Source of the DNA: Acholeplasmataceae bacterium | GTDB taxonomy: Bacteria; Bacillota_I; Bacilli_A; Acholeplasmatales; Acholeplasmataceae | Direction: 5' to 3' | Assembly (NCBI GenBank): GCA_028690555.1 | Contig: JAQVBA010000013.1 | Span: forward strand, 2,482-21,379 | Length of the DNA stretch: 18,898 bases | Part shown: positions 6,841 to 14,824 of the stretch, piece after piece | Layout: each line of letters begins with the position of its first letter | How positions within the stretch are numbered: the stretch's first letter is position 1 | The notes under the pieces: model-generated | Database searches by the model: none | Told to the model about the DNA's origin: nothing | Seen by the model: only the letters and a program-made list of their open reading frames with translations | Position numbers and translations under genes: made by a program

Positions 6841-7431
6841 ATGTACCATTCAAAGGAATTGCAACGATTGACAATCACGTCAATATTCACAGCTCTAGCC
6901 GTTGTTTTTGGGATGATGACAAAATTTATCCCAGGGCTTAATTTACAAATGCCTCAAGGCGGAGCAGTTTTTGGGTTTTCAATGCTACCCATCGTGTTAA
7001 TTGGTATTTTAGCTGGTCCAAAATACGGATTCATCGGGGGTGCAATGTATGGCCTTGCATCCGTTTTACTGGACGGCGGTTTTTATCACTGGGCATCATT
7101 ATTTTCAGATTACGTCATTGCATTTGGAATTATTGGCATCACTGGATTTTTTAGAAAGGGTATCGATAAACCTTTAACTTTTGCACTCGCTGTTTTATTA
7201 GCTGGTTTCTTAAGATATCTATCTCATTCACTTGGTGGAGCCATTATATTTGCTGAATTCGCACCTGAAGGAATGAATCCTTGGTATTATTCATTTATTA
7301 TTTATAACTTGCCATACATGGCATCTTCAACTGCTGTAACACTTGTTTTAGGTTTACTAACTCGACCGCTTATTAAGCAATTAGCAACAGATTATAAACT
7401 GATTGATCGTTCTAAAGAAGATACTTTTTAA
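6841..7431 (+). CDS. thiT: Thiamine ECF transporter S-component
   Basis: Membrane substrate-binding subunit of an energy-coupling-factor transporter for thiamine; the shared ATPase and EcfT subunits are not in this window. The 196 aa form about six hydrophobic helices. The segment from LRYLSH through GMNPWYYSF to IIYN aligns with the ligand-binding part of lactococcal ThiT (LKYFFH, GIIFW, then YSLAVN), keeping the His, Tyr and Asn positions; one Trp (Trp133 there) seems to be Ala. The TPP riboswitch directly upstream supports thiamine rather than another vitamin. Start: GGAGG at 6831-6835 is 5 nt before ATG 6841, whereas the in-frame ATG at 6829 would overlap that site. The 3' end overlaps convergent recU by 20 bases. 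Confidence 0.92.
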   Translation: MYHSKELQRLTITSIFTALAVVFGMMTKFIPGLNLQMPQGGAVFGFSMLPIVLIGILAGPKYGFIGGAMYGLASVLLDGGFYHWASLFSDYVIAFGIIGITGFFRKGIDKPLTFALAVLLAGFLRYLSHSLGGAIIFAEFAPEGMNPWYYSFIIYNLPYMASSTAVTLVLGLLTRPLIKQLATDYKLIDRSKEDTF

Positions 7432-7987
7432 CAACACTCAAATAATCGAGTCGTGGCTGATAACCAAAAGGGATGATGTAAGTCTTATCTTTAAAGACTT
7501 GATAAGGGATGGATTTTCGTCCCTTTTCTTTATCGGTTTGCAGTTTCCAATAATGATCTAAAATTTGAAATGGCAGAAGAAAGTATTCATTGTATTGTTT
7601 GAAATGAACAATTAAAAATGCGATCCCACCTTGCTTTGTCACATTTTGCAAATGTTCCATTTGATGGGGATGAATATTTTTAAGTGGCATGGATGTTTTT
7701 GAATTTGTTTCTTTTGCATCAAAATCAATATATTTCCCTAAATAGACACCGTTAAAATCGGTCGTCGAAGGTGTTTTATAATAAGCTTCAGTAATTTTTG
7801 CTTTATTGCGTGCAGGATAACTGACATTTACAACTTGAATGGGTGTGGGCTTTTTATGGATGACAGCAATCCCTTGATTTAAATAGTAAAGATTGGTTGA
7901 CTCGATGTCTGATTCTAAAGTCATCCCAAGATTGGCATAATTTGTTTGTTTTTGTTGTGGCGCTCGCTTTATTGGATAGTTAATCAT
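7412..7987 (-). CDS. recU: Holliday junction resolvase RecU
   Basis: Firmicute-type Holliday junction resolvase for homologous recombination and chromosome segregation. It begins MINYP and contains GMTLE, the VIHKKPTPIQVVNV block, STTDFNGVYLGKYIDF and AKET, collinear with B. subtilis RecU over the 191 aa. Catalytic positions are Asp77, Asp90 and Lys92, corresponding to Asp88, Glu101 and Lys103 there; Asp replacing Glu101 is a conservative change. Start: ATG 7987 is preceded at 5 nt by GGTGA, and the Bacillus protein starts at the same place, so the longer frame from GTG 7996 is rejected. The gene stands alone rather than next to a penicillin-binding protein gene, its usual partner in walled Firmicutes. 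An extended -10 (TGCTATAGT) lies close upstream. Confidence 0.93.
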   Translation of the reverse strand: MINYPIKRAPQQKQTNYANLGMTLESDIESTNLYYLNQGIAVIHKKPTPIQVVNVSYPARNKAKITEAYYKTPSTTDFNGVYLGKYIDFDAKETNSKTSMPLKNIHPHQMEHLQNVTKQGGIAFLIVHFKQYNEYFLLPFQILDHYWKLQTDKEKGRKSIPYQVFKDKTYIIPFGYQPRLDYLSVVKKYLL

Positions 7988-8004
7988 AATTTTCACCCAT
8001 TATT

Positions 8005-8013
8005 ACTATAGCA
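8005..8013 (-). promoter_or_regulatory. Extended -10 promoter element of recU
   Basis: Minus-strand TGCTATAGT (8013 to 8005) ends 17 nt before the recU ATG, so the predicted transcript has a leader of only about 11 nt that begins at the GGGTGA ribosome site. No convincing -35 box is seen. The arrangement is nearly identical in front of rarA. Confidence 0.6.
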
Positions 8014-8032
8014 TAGAATATGTGTAAATTCA

Positions 8033-8060
8033 TTGAGTAAAACAAAAAACATGGTATAAT
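8033..8060 (+). promoter_or_regulatory. Promoter of the RNase J gene
   Basis: TTGAGT (8033-8038), a 16-nt spacer and TATAAT (8055-8060), with TG at 8052-8053 making an extended -10. Predicted initiation near 8067 leaves no room for a ribosome site before GTG 8068, but a 31-nt leader before TTG 8098. Confidence 0.8.
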
Positions 8061-8097
8061 AACAACAGTGAAAAACGATACGTTAGGATGTGTTAGA

Positions 8098-9771
8098 TTG
8101 AGTCAAATACGCTTTTTTGCCTTGGGCGGCCTTGGTGAAAACGGAAAAAATATGTACGTGGTCGAAGTTGACCAACAACTTTTTATTTTAGATGCTGGGA
8201 TTAAATATCCTGGTCAAGAGCTTTATGGAGTCGATGAAATTGTTCCAGATTATCGGATGTTAATTCGTGCGAAAGATCGGATCAAGGGCATCTTTTTATC
8301 ACATGCTCATGAAGATCATATTGCAGCAATTCCTCATATTTTAAAAGATATGAATGTTCCAGTATATGCTTCAAATTTCACGATGCAAATTGTTGAAGAT
8401 ATGCTAAAAGAAGAAAACATTGACACAAGTGCATTAAAACTTCATACCATTACGCAAAATTCAATCATCAAATTTGGGAATGTGAAAGTGACATTTTTTA
8501 ATACAACACACTCGATTCCTGAATCTGTAGGTATCGCCATTCATACAGTTGATGGTGTCATTGTTTATACATCAGATTTTACGTTTGATCAAAGTAGTGA
8601 TTTGATGTATCAAACAGATTTTAGAAAGATTAATGAAATCGCAGAAAAGAATGTCTTGATGTTGCTATCTGAATCATTAGGTTCGACATTAGAACTTAAT
8701 GGTGGTGTTAATTCAACATTAAAACATAAATTAAATAGTATTTATACGAATGCTGAAGGACGGATTATTGTCACATTATTTTCATCTGATTTAAGAAAGA
8801 TACAGCGCATTGTCGATATTTCTTTAGCCCATCATAAGAAAATCGCCATCATTGGTAGACGTGCACAACGCATCGTCGATATTGCCATTCAAAGTGGTTA
8901 TTTAAATATTCCTCAAGAGTCTTTAGTCAGTTTAAGATTTATCGATGATAAAAATAAAAATGATGATAAAGATATTGTTGCTTTAGTAACGGGTAATCGT
9001 CATGAACCATTTTATATGCTCCAAAGAATGTGTAAGAAAGCCGATCGCTTGATTCATATTCAACCAGAAGATACGGTCATTTTAATGACACCACCTGTGC
9101 CAGGAACTGAAAAGATGGCTGCACGAACATTAGATGTCTTATTTAGAAGTGATGCACAAGTGAAACAAATCGATAAAAGACTCTTAACCTCAGCACATGC
9201 AACAGCCGATGAATTAAAGATGATGATGAATTTACTTAAGCCTAAATATGTTGTCCCAACCATTGGTGAGTATCGCCATCAATACGGCCTTAAAAGGCTC
9301 GCACTAGAAATTGGATATAAGAGTGAAGATGTCTTTTTAATGGATAATGGGGATGTTCTAACACTCGATGGAAAAGATACTTATGTCTCAAGAAATGATA
9401 TCAATGTCGGTGAAATCTTAATTGATGGCACAGCAGTCGGAGATGTTAATGATTTTGTCATGAAAGATCGGGAATTACTCGCTGAAGATGGTGCTTTACT
9501 CATTGTTTCACATATTAATCCGAAGACAAAACAAATACTTGGTGACATTAAAATAGTGACAAAAGGATTTGTCTATGTTCAAGAATCAGAAGAACTTTTA
9601 AACCAAGTGAAAGAACTCTTTGAAAAGATTAGTAAAAAACACTTGGAAGGCAAATATATTAATTGGAATGACTATAAGCGTGATGTGAGAAATGAAATCA
9701 ATCATTATATATATCAACAAACGAGAAGAAGCCCAATCACCATTCCAGTTATTATTTCCACAGAAATATAA
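8098..9771 (+). CDS. rnj: Ribonuclease J
   Basis: Metallo-beta-lactamase/beta-CASP ribonuclease with endo- and 5'-3' exonuclease roles in RNA decay and processing in Firmicutes. Order: beta-lactamase N-part with ALGGLGENGKN and HAHEDH (His69, His71, Asp73, His74), THSIPES and SDFTFD, then the beta-CASP domain (about 200-360), SAHA with His367, and a C-terminal domain ending IPVIIS. The 557 aa match J1/J2. Odd: motif C, normally PVHGE with metal-binding His390 in J1, reads PTIGE with Ile389; J2 has Asn there, yet the HxHxDH core here is J1-like. Start: TTG 8098 has AGGA 9 nt upstream; GTG 8068 lies at the predicted transcript start. A terminator follows. If the genome has two RNase J genes, this may be the less active partner. 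Confidence 0.92.
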   Translation: MSQIRFFALGGLGENGKNMYVVEVDQQLFILDAGIKYPGQELYGVDEIVPDYRMLIRAKDRIKGIFLSHAHEDHIAAIPHILKDMNVPVYASNFTMQIVEDMLKEENIDTSALKLHTITQNSIIKFGNVKVTFFNTTHSIPESVGIAIHTVDGVIVYTSDFTFDQSSDLMYQTDFRKINEIAEKNVLMLLSESLGSTLELNGGVNSTLKHKLNSIYTNAEGRIIVTLFSSDLRKIQRIVDISLAHHKKIAIIGRRAQRIVDIAIQSGYLNIPQESLVSLRFIDDKNKNDDKDIVALVTGNRHEPFYMLQRMCKKADRLIHIQPEDTVILMTPPVPGTEKMAARTLDVLFRSDAQVKQIDKRLLTSAHATADELKMMMNLLKPKYVVPTIGEYRHQYGLKRLALEIGYKSEDVFLMDNGDVLTLDGKDTYVSRNDINVGEILIDGTAVGDVNDFVMKDRELLAEDGALLIVSHINPKTKQILGDIKIVTKGFVYVQESEELLNQVKELFEKISKKHLEGKYINWNDYKRDVRNEINHYIYQQTRRSPITIPVIISTEI

Positions 9772-9796
9772 AATAGATTCAAAAAGAAAATGCATG

Positions 9797-9836
9797 AAAA
9801 GTGTTTATCTATCTTTTATAGATTGACACTTTTTCT
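9797..9836 (+). terminator. Intrinsic terminator after the RNase J gene
   Basis: A long hairpin: AAAAGTGT (9797-9804) pairs with ACACTTTT (9826-9833), and inside it ATCTAT (9807-9812) pairs with ATAGAT (9818-9823). A short T run follows the stem. Confidence 0.8.
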
Positions 9837-9869
9837 TAAAAAATCACATGAAGATCGTTGGTAACTTTA

Positions 9870-10760
9870 ATGAAAGACAAAAAATATATATTATATGCAA
9901 TTTTAGCTGCTCTTCTTTATGCACTAAGCACACCGATATCAAAACTTTTATTAGATGATCTGTCGCCAATTTTCATCGCAAGTCTTTTATATTTAGGGGC
10001 TGGAATTGGAATGTCTGTTGTTGGTTATATCCGTAAAAAGAAGACCGATTATACATACAAAAAATTCACAAAACAAGAATTACCCGCGATTATTGGCATG
10101 ATCGTTCTTGACATTTTAGCACCTATTTCTTTGATGATTGGATTAAATTTGAGTCATCCTGAGAATGTGAGTTTATTAAACAATTTTGAAATTGTTGCAA
10201 CCTCTTTAATCGCTTATTTTATATTTAAAGAAGTCATTCCAAAACGATTAAGAATTGCAATCATTTTAGTGACAGTCGCAAGTATTATCTTATCTTTTGA
10301 AGATCTAACATCATTTAAATTCTCTATTGGTTCTATCTTCGTATTAATGGCTGCTTCCTTTTGGGGACTTGAAAACAATTTAACTCGAAAACTTTCTTTT
10401 AATGATCCATTAATGGTTGTTGTCATAAAAGGCTTATTCTCAGGGTTAGGATCACTTAGTATCGCTTTATTTATGCAGCAAATCAATTTTAAAATTGATC
10501 TAATTTTATGGACATTACTTTTAGGATTTATCGCTTATGGCTTAAGCATATTTTTCTATGTGACTGCACAAAAGGCACTTGGAGCAGCAAAAACAAGTAC
10601 ATTTTATGCTTTTGCTCCATTTGTTGGAGCATTATTATCGTTAATGATCTTTCAAGAGATGCCGCAATTAAATTTCTTTATTGCCTTAATCATCATGGGA
10701 TTAGGATCGTATTATGCATCAACTGATCATAAGGAATCTCGAAATAAAAAGGGTGAGTGA
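9870..10760 (+). CDS. EamA/DMT-family transporter
   Basis: Integral membrane protein of 296 aa with ten hydrophobic segments in two repeated EamA halves (about 5-140 and 150-285), the standard drug/metabolite transporter layout. The first half starts AALLYALSTPISKLLL and the second contains ASFWGLENNLTRKLS, the repeated signatures at the start of each half; charged loops follow the positive-inside rule. Substrate is unknown; family members export amino acids, nucleotides or drugs, or import metabolites. Start: ATG 9870 is preferred over the in-frame TTG at 9858, though the ribosome site is weak for both. The gene is monocistronic, flanked by terminators, with the downstream terminator stem starting inside its last codons. 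Confidence 0.87.
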   Translation: MKDKKYILYAILAALLYALSTPISKLLLDDLSPIFIASLLYLGAGIGMSVVGYIRKKKTDYTYKKFTKQELPAIIGMIVLDILAPISLMIGLNLSHPENVSLLNNFEIVATSLIAYFIFKEVIPKRLRIAIILVTVASIILSFEDLTSFKFSIGSIFVLMAASFWGLENNLTRKLSFNDPLMVVVIKGLFSGLGSLSIALFMQQINFKIDLILWTLLLGFIAYGLSIFFYVTAQKALGAAKTSTFYAFAPFVGALLSLMIFQEMPQLNFFIALIIMGLGSYYASTDHKESRNKKGE

Positions 10761-10790
10761 ATTAAATTTCACAAACCCTTTTTTATCTTT
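10746..10790. terminator. Bidirectional intrinsic terminator between transporter gene and rarA
   Basis: AAAAAGGGT (10746-10754) pairs with ACCCTTTTT (10775-10783), with an inner GTGAA/TTCAC helix (10757-10761 with 10768-10772) capping the stem. T runs follow on the plus strand, and the A run gives U's on the minus strand. It overlaps the 3' ends of both convergent genes. Confidence 0.87.
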
Positions 10791-12015
10791 TTTTATGCTT
10801 GATTTTATCAATCTCTTTTAATCTTTGTGCTAAAGCTTTTTCATAACTCGATTCTTCCTTCGGGTGATAATAAGTATGATCTTTAATTTGATCTGGAAGA
10901 TACGTTTGATCATTGATACTATTTTTATCGTTATGTGGATAATGATAGATGTCTGGATTTAACTTAATTTTTCGATTGCTGGCATGGTCTGGGACTGTGC
11001 CAGTCTCTTTTTCTTCATATTCCTTTAAAGCTTCATCAATTGCGATGATTGCGGTATTTGATTTTGGTGAAATTGCTAAATCAATGACAATATTTGCTAA
11101 CATGATTCTTGCTTCTGGAAATCCCACTTTTATTGCAGCATCACATGCAGCCAATACTTTTGACCCCATCATCGGGTTTGCTAAACCAATATCTTCATAG
11201 CTGATGACTAAAAGTCTTCGAATGATTGAAGGTAGATCACCCAAGGTGATAAGCCTTGCTAAATAGTGGAGTGATGCATCAACATCTGTACCACGAATAG
11301 ATTTTTGAAGTGCACTGAGTAGATCAAAGAAGTGATCTTCATGAGCATCAAGATCATGGTGCATTTTACCAGCAATTCTTGAAATCGTTTGAGATTTAAT
11401 CATATCGCCATCTTGTAAGATAAGTGATGCACTTTCTAGTAAATTTAGTGCGGTTCTTATTTCATGATTTGAATATCTTACGATCAAATCTAGAGCTTGA
11501 CTTTCAATTTTCAAATCGATATCTAGTTCAGATAATCCATTCATGACAGCTTTTTTAATTGCTTCATCATCAAGTTTTTTAACTTCATAAAGGTGACATC
11601 TTGATCTGATTGCCATATTAATACTTTGATAAGGATTTAATGTTGTTATGCCGATGATTGTTGCTTTCCCATTTTCCATAAAGGGCAATAAATAATCTTG
11701 GATATCTGTTTTCATACGGTGAATCTCATCAATAACAATCAAAATGTCATGATAAGATGTAGTATCTAATATATCTTTAAGTTTTGCTTTTGAGTCTGTG
11801 GATGCATTAAAAAAATATGTATCAAGCTCAGATTTAGCTGCAAAAATACTGGCAATGGTTGTTTTACCAGTCCCAGGAGGTCCATAAAGAATGAATGATA
11901 AAAATTGTTTTTTTAATAACATTTGCGTTAAAACACCATCAGATGCGACTAAGTGATCTTGTCCAAAAACTTGATCGAATTCTAAAGGTCTTAAACGGTA
12001 TGCTAGTGGTTTCAT
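10783..12015 (-). CDS. rarA: Replication-associated recombination protein A (RarA/MgsA/WRNIP1 family AAA+ ATPase)
   Basis: Clamp-loader-like AAA+ ATPase acting at stalled replication forks. It starts PLAYRLRPLEFDQVFGQDHL, the family's N-terminal block, then Walker A GPPGTGKT (45-52), Walker B VIDEIHRM near residue 97, sensor-1 TTLNP, an arginine-finger region (IRSRC), a lid, and the RarA-specific C-terminal helical domain ending with YLPDQIKDHTYY and a following YEKAL motif. Length 411 aa, slightly short but complete. Start: ATG 12015 has GGGTGA just upstream and begins at the conserved MKPLAYR; an upstream TTG at 12123 would add residues unlike the family and overrun the promoter. It is divergent from apt; in B. 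subtilis rarA (yrvN) lies in the same chromosomal neighbourhood. Confidence 0.94.
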   Translation of the reverse strand: MKPLAYRLRPLEFDQVFGQDHLVASDGVLTQMLLKKQFLSFILYGPPGTGKTTIASIFAAKSELDTYFFNASTDSKAKLKDILDTTSYHDILIVIDEIHRMKTDIQDYLLPFMENGKATIIGITTLNPYQSINMAIRSRCHLYEVKKLDDEAIKKAVMNGLSELDIDLKIESQALDLIVRYSNHEIRTALNLLESASLILQDGDMIKSQTISRIAGKMHHDLDAHEDHFFDLLSALQKSIRGTDVDASLHYLARLITLGDLPSIIRRLLVISYEDIGLANPMMGSKVLAACDAAIKVGFPEARIMLANIVIDLAISPKSNTAIIAIDEALKEYEEKETGTVPDHASNRKIKLNPDIYHYPHNDKNSINDQTYLPDQIKDHTYYHPKEESSYEKALAQRLKEIDKIKHKKR

Positions 12016-12031
12016 GTTCTCACCCGAATAC

Positions 12032-12040
12032 ATTATAGCA
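12032..12040 (-). promoter_or_regulatory. Extended -10 promoter element of rarA
   Basis: Minus-strand TGCTATAAT (12040 to 12032) ends 16 nt before the rarA ATG, so the transcript leader would be about 10 nt, beginning around GGGTGA. There is no clear -35 box. The element shares sequence and spacing with that of recU. Confidence 0.65.
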
Positions 12041-12043
12041 TAC

Positions 12044-12072
12044 TTGTATAAATCGTTAAAATCAGTTAAAAT
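12044..12072 (+). promoter_or_regulatory. Promoter of the apt-rel-dtd operon
   Basis: TTGTAT (12044-12049), a 17-nt spacer and TAAAAT (12067-12072). The expected -35 zone of rarA on the other strand falls inside this spacer, so the two divergent promoters overlap. Downstream, GGCTT (12088-12092) can pair with AAGCC (12103-12107) right before the apt ribosome site. Confidence 0.6.
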
Positions 12073-12124
12073 ATGAGGGTAGACAACGGCTTTTTTTATC
12101 TTAAGCCAAGGAAGGATTGACAAT

Positions 12125-12637
12125 ATGGACTTAAAGAAATATATAGCAGATGTACCTGATTTTCCAAAAGAGGGGATTTTATTTCGAGATATTACACCAT
12201 TGATGCTAAGTGGTGATGCGTATCAATATGCTGCAAATCAATTTACACAATTTGCAAAAGAGAAAAAAGCAACTGTCATTGTAGGACCTGAAGCAAGAGG
12301 TTTTATTTTTGGTTGTCCAGTTGCAGCAACGCTTGGTATTGGATTTGCACCGGTGAGAAAACCAGGGAAACTTCCAAGAGAAGCAGTTTCTGTTGAATAT
12401 GATTTAGAATATGGTTCAAATACGTTATGTTTGCACGCAGATGCCGTTAAAAAAGGGGATCGCGTGTTAATTATCGATGATTTATTAGCCACTGGTGGTA
12501 CCATGGAAGCAACCATTGAACTTGTTGAAAAATTAGGTGGCGAAGTGGTTGGACTTGCATTTTTAATTGAATTATCAGATTTACATGGTAGAGATAAATT
12601 ACAAAATCACGAAATTTTAACACTTATCACCTATTAA
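12125..12637 (+). CDS. apt: Adenine phosphoribosyltransferase
   Basis: Cytoplasmic purine-salvage enzyme converting adenine and PRPP to AMP. It opens with a Lys-rich helix and the FPKEGILFRDITPL block typical of Apt, contains GPEARGF and the RKPGKLP flexible loop, and has the PRPP-binding motif VLIIDDLLATGGT at 114-126. Length 170 aa is standard. AAGGA at 12112-12116 lies 8 nt before the ATG. It is first gene of the apt-rel-dtd operon, with 9 nt to rel. The pairing of apt with rel is conserved in Firmicutes and links purine salvage to (p)ppGpp metabolism. Confidence 0.97.
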   Translation: MDLKKYIADVPDFPKEGILFRDITPLMLSGDAYQYAANQFTQFAKEKKATVIVGPEARGFIFGCPVAATLGIGFAPVRKPGKLPREAVSVEYDLEYGSNTLCLHADAVKKGDRVLIIDDLLATGGTMEATIELVEKLGGEVVGLAFLIELSDLHGRDKLQNHEILTLITY

Positions 12638-12646
12638 GGGGTATAT

Positions 12647-14824
12647 ATGACAGATCCACTATATCAATCTTTATGTGAATCTTTTCGCTCATACATTGAA
12701 CGTGAATCCGATATTAAGCTGATTGAAAAGGCTTATTTTTTAGCGAAGGAAAAGCATGAAGGTCAAACGCGTAAAAGTGGAGAACCTTATATTACGCATC
12801 CTGTAGCGGTTGCAAAAATTTTAACTGAACTTCATAGTGGACCAGCGACTTTAATTGCTGCTTTGCTTCATGATACGGTCGAAGATACCGCCATGACATT
12901 AAAAGAAGTTGAAAAAATGTTTGGATCTGATATCGCTCAACTCGTTGATGGTGTAACTAAAATTGGGAAATTATCGTTTAATACGAAAGCATCTCAAGCA
13001 GATAACCATCAAAAAATGTTATTAGCGATGGCAAAAGATATTAGAGTCGTATTAATTAAGATCGCGGATCGCTTACACAACATGAGAACACTAGATTCGA
13101 TGAGTCCAGAAAAACAATATAAGATTGCAACTGAAACTTTAGAAATTTATGCACCACTTGCACATCGACTTGGGATCTTTAGAATTAAAGCTGAATTAGA
13201 AGACAAGGCTTTAAGATATACGGATCCACCAATGTATTATCGTGTTTCAAATTTGATTCAAGCAAAAAAATCTGAACGTGAAAAATCGATTGATAAAGTC
13301 ATTGATCATATCCATATTTTATTTAAGGATTCTGAACTTAAAAACTTTGAAATTAAAGGTAGAATTAAAAACATCTATAGTATCTATAAAAAGATGGTCC
13401 GTGATGAACGTGAATTCGAAGATATTTATGATCTATTAGCTGTTCGAATTATCGTTGATCGGATTGAGACTTGTTATCAAGCTTTAGGCATCATCCATGC
13501 CAATTTCACACCAATTCCAAGAAGATTTAAAGATTATATCGCTGTTCCTAAACCCAATATGTATCAATCACTACATACAACGGTCTTATCAGAAGAGGGC
13601 ACGCTTTTTGAAGTTCAAATTAGAACAACTGAAATGGATGATATTGCTGAATACGGGATTGCAGCTCATTGGGCTTATAAAGAAAATAAGCAATATTCAA
13701 AAGAAAGAGAACAATTTGAAATTGCTCAAAAATTAAAGTGGTATCGCGAACTTTTAAAGATGAGCGAAGATACCGATGAAACTGAAGGTGGCGCAGAAGA
13801 GTTTGTTGGTACTGTTAAAGGCGATATTTTAGATGCGAATGTTTATGTCTTTACGCCAAAAGGTGAAGTCATCGAGTTACCTAAAGGATCAACACCGATT
13901 GATTTCGCGTATAGAATCCATACAGACATCGGCAATAAAATGGTCGGTGCGCTAGTAAATAACCGCATTGTCCCACTCGATTATGAATTGAACACTGGAG
14001 ATATCGTCAGTGTTAAAATAAATAAAAATTCATTTGGACCTTCGGAAGATTGGTTAAAGATTGTCAAATCATCGCATGCTAAGCATAAGATTAAAGGCTA
14101 TTTAAATATGCTTAACCGGGATCGATTGATCCAAATGGGTAAAGAACAATTAGAACGAGAGTTTGTTGCAAATAAGATTACCGATTCGATTGATGATAAT
14201 TTTGTCAAAAAGCATTTTGAAAAGAACATGATTTTGACAACGACTGATCTCTACTTAGAAATTGGTAAAGGTAATTTAAGTACAAAAACTGTCGTCAGTA
14301 AAATGCTCGGTCAAGAAACAGATCGAGAAATGCTTTTACAACGACAAATGGAAAAAGCATCGAGACAATTGACGACACACAGTGAAACCGGAGTTGTCAT
14401 TGAAGGATTATCTTCACCACAATTGAAACTCGCGAACTGCTGTTTACCGATTCCAGGAGATCCAATTATTGGATATGTCAGTAAGCAATCAGGTATCGTG
14501 ATTCATGCCACTTTCTGTCCAAACTGTAAACAATTTGAAGAAAACCGCTTAATTGAAGCCTTTTGGTCACCTAATATTACAAGAAAATATGCGACATGGA
14601 TTAAAATTATTGGGACAAATCGACCAACTTTAGTCCCTGATGTCATTACAACAGTTAATGCATCTTCTATCGCAATTGCAGAAATTAATGCGACCACAAC
14701 ACAACAATTAGAGATGATCATCAAGATCAAAGTTTCAATCACGAGTTCACAAGCTTTAGAAACACTGATGGTGAATTTACGAAAAATTACCGATGTTTAT
14801 TCAGTTGAGAGGGATTTCAAATGA
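12647..14824 (+). CDS. rel: Bifunctional (p)ppGpp synthetase/hydrolase (long RSH, Rel)
   Basis: Stringent-response enzyme that makes (p)ppGpp from GTP/GDP and ATP and degrades it. Hydrolase HD domain: His51, His75-Asp76 and Glu79-Asp80 are intact, so hydrolysis should be active. The synthetase domain (about 230-350) has RFKDYIAVPKPNMYQSLHTT and EVQIRT with EYGIAAHW, also intact. Then come TGS (about 395-455), a helical domain, a Cys-rich zinc-finger domain near 595-630 (ANCCLPIPGD and FCPNC) and a C-terminal ACT domain (about 650-725). The 725 aa are full length. AAGGGG at 12636-12641 starts inside the apt stop codon, 5 nt before the ATG. The TGA stop overlaps the dtd start by 4 nt. The ribosome-sensing C-terminal half suggests activation by uncharged tRNA. 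Confidence 0.97.
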   Translation: MTDPLYQSLCESFRSYIERESDIKLIEKAYFLAKEKHEGQTRKSGEPYITHPVAVAKILTELHSGPATLIAALLHDTVEDTAMTLKEVEKMFGSDIAQLVDGVTKIGKLSFNTKASQADNHQKMLLAMAKDIRVVLIKIADRLHNMRTLDSMSPEKQYKIATETLEIYAPLAHRLGIFRIKAELEDKALRYTDPPMYYRVSNLIQAKKSEREKSIDKVIDHIHILFKDSELKNFEIKGRIKNIYSIYKKMVRDEREFEDIYDLLAVRIIVDRIETCYQALGIIHANFTPIPRRFKDYIAVPKPNMYQSLHTTVLSEEGTLFEVQIRTTEMDDIAEYGIAAHWAYKENKQYSKEREQFEIAQKLKWYRELLKMSEDTDETEGGAEEFVGTVKGDILDANVYVFTPKGEVIELPKGSTPIDFAYRIHTDIGNKMVGALVNNRIVPLDYELNTGDIVSVKINKNSFGPSEDWLKIVKSSHAKHKIKGYLNMLNRDRLIQMGKEQLEREFVANKITDSIDDNFVKKHFEKNMILTTTDLYLEIGKGNLSTKTVVSKMLGQETDREMLLQRQMEKASRQLTTHSETGVVIEGLSSPQLKLANCCLPIPGDPIIGYVSKQSGIVIHATFCPNCKQFEENRLIEAFWSPNITRKYATWIKIIGTNRPTLVPDVITTVNASSIAIAEINATTTQQLEMIIKIKVSITSSQALETLMVNLRKITDVYSVERDFK

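Noticed and set aside
8068..8097. GTG start extending RNase J by ten residues
   Set aside because: The predicted transcript begins at about this base, there is no ribosome site, and the extra residues do not resemble RNase J N-termini.
12016..12123. 36-residue N-terminal extension of RarA
   Set aside because: It would contain the promoter and ribosome site, and RarA proteins begin at the conserved PLAYRLRP block.
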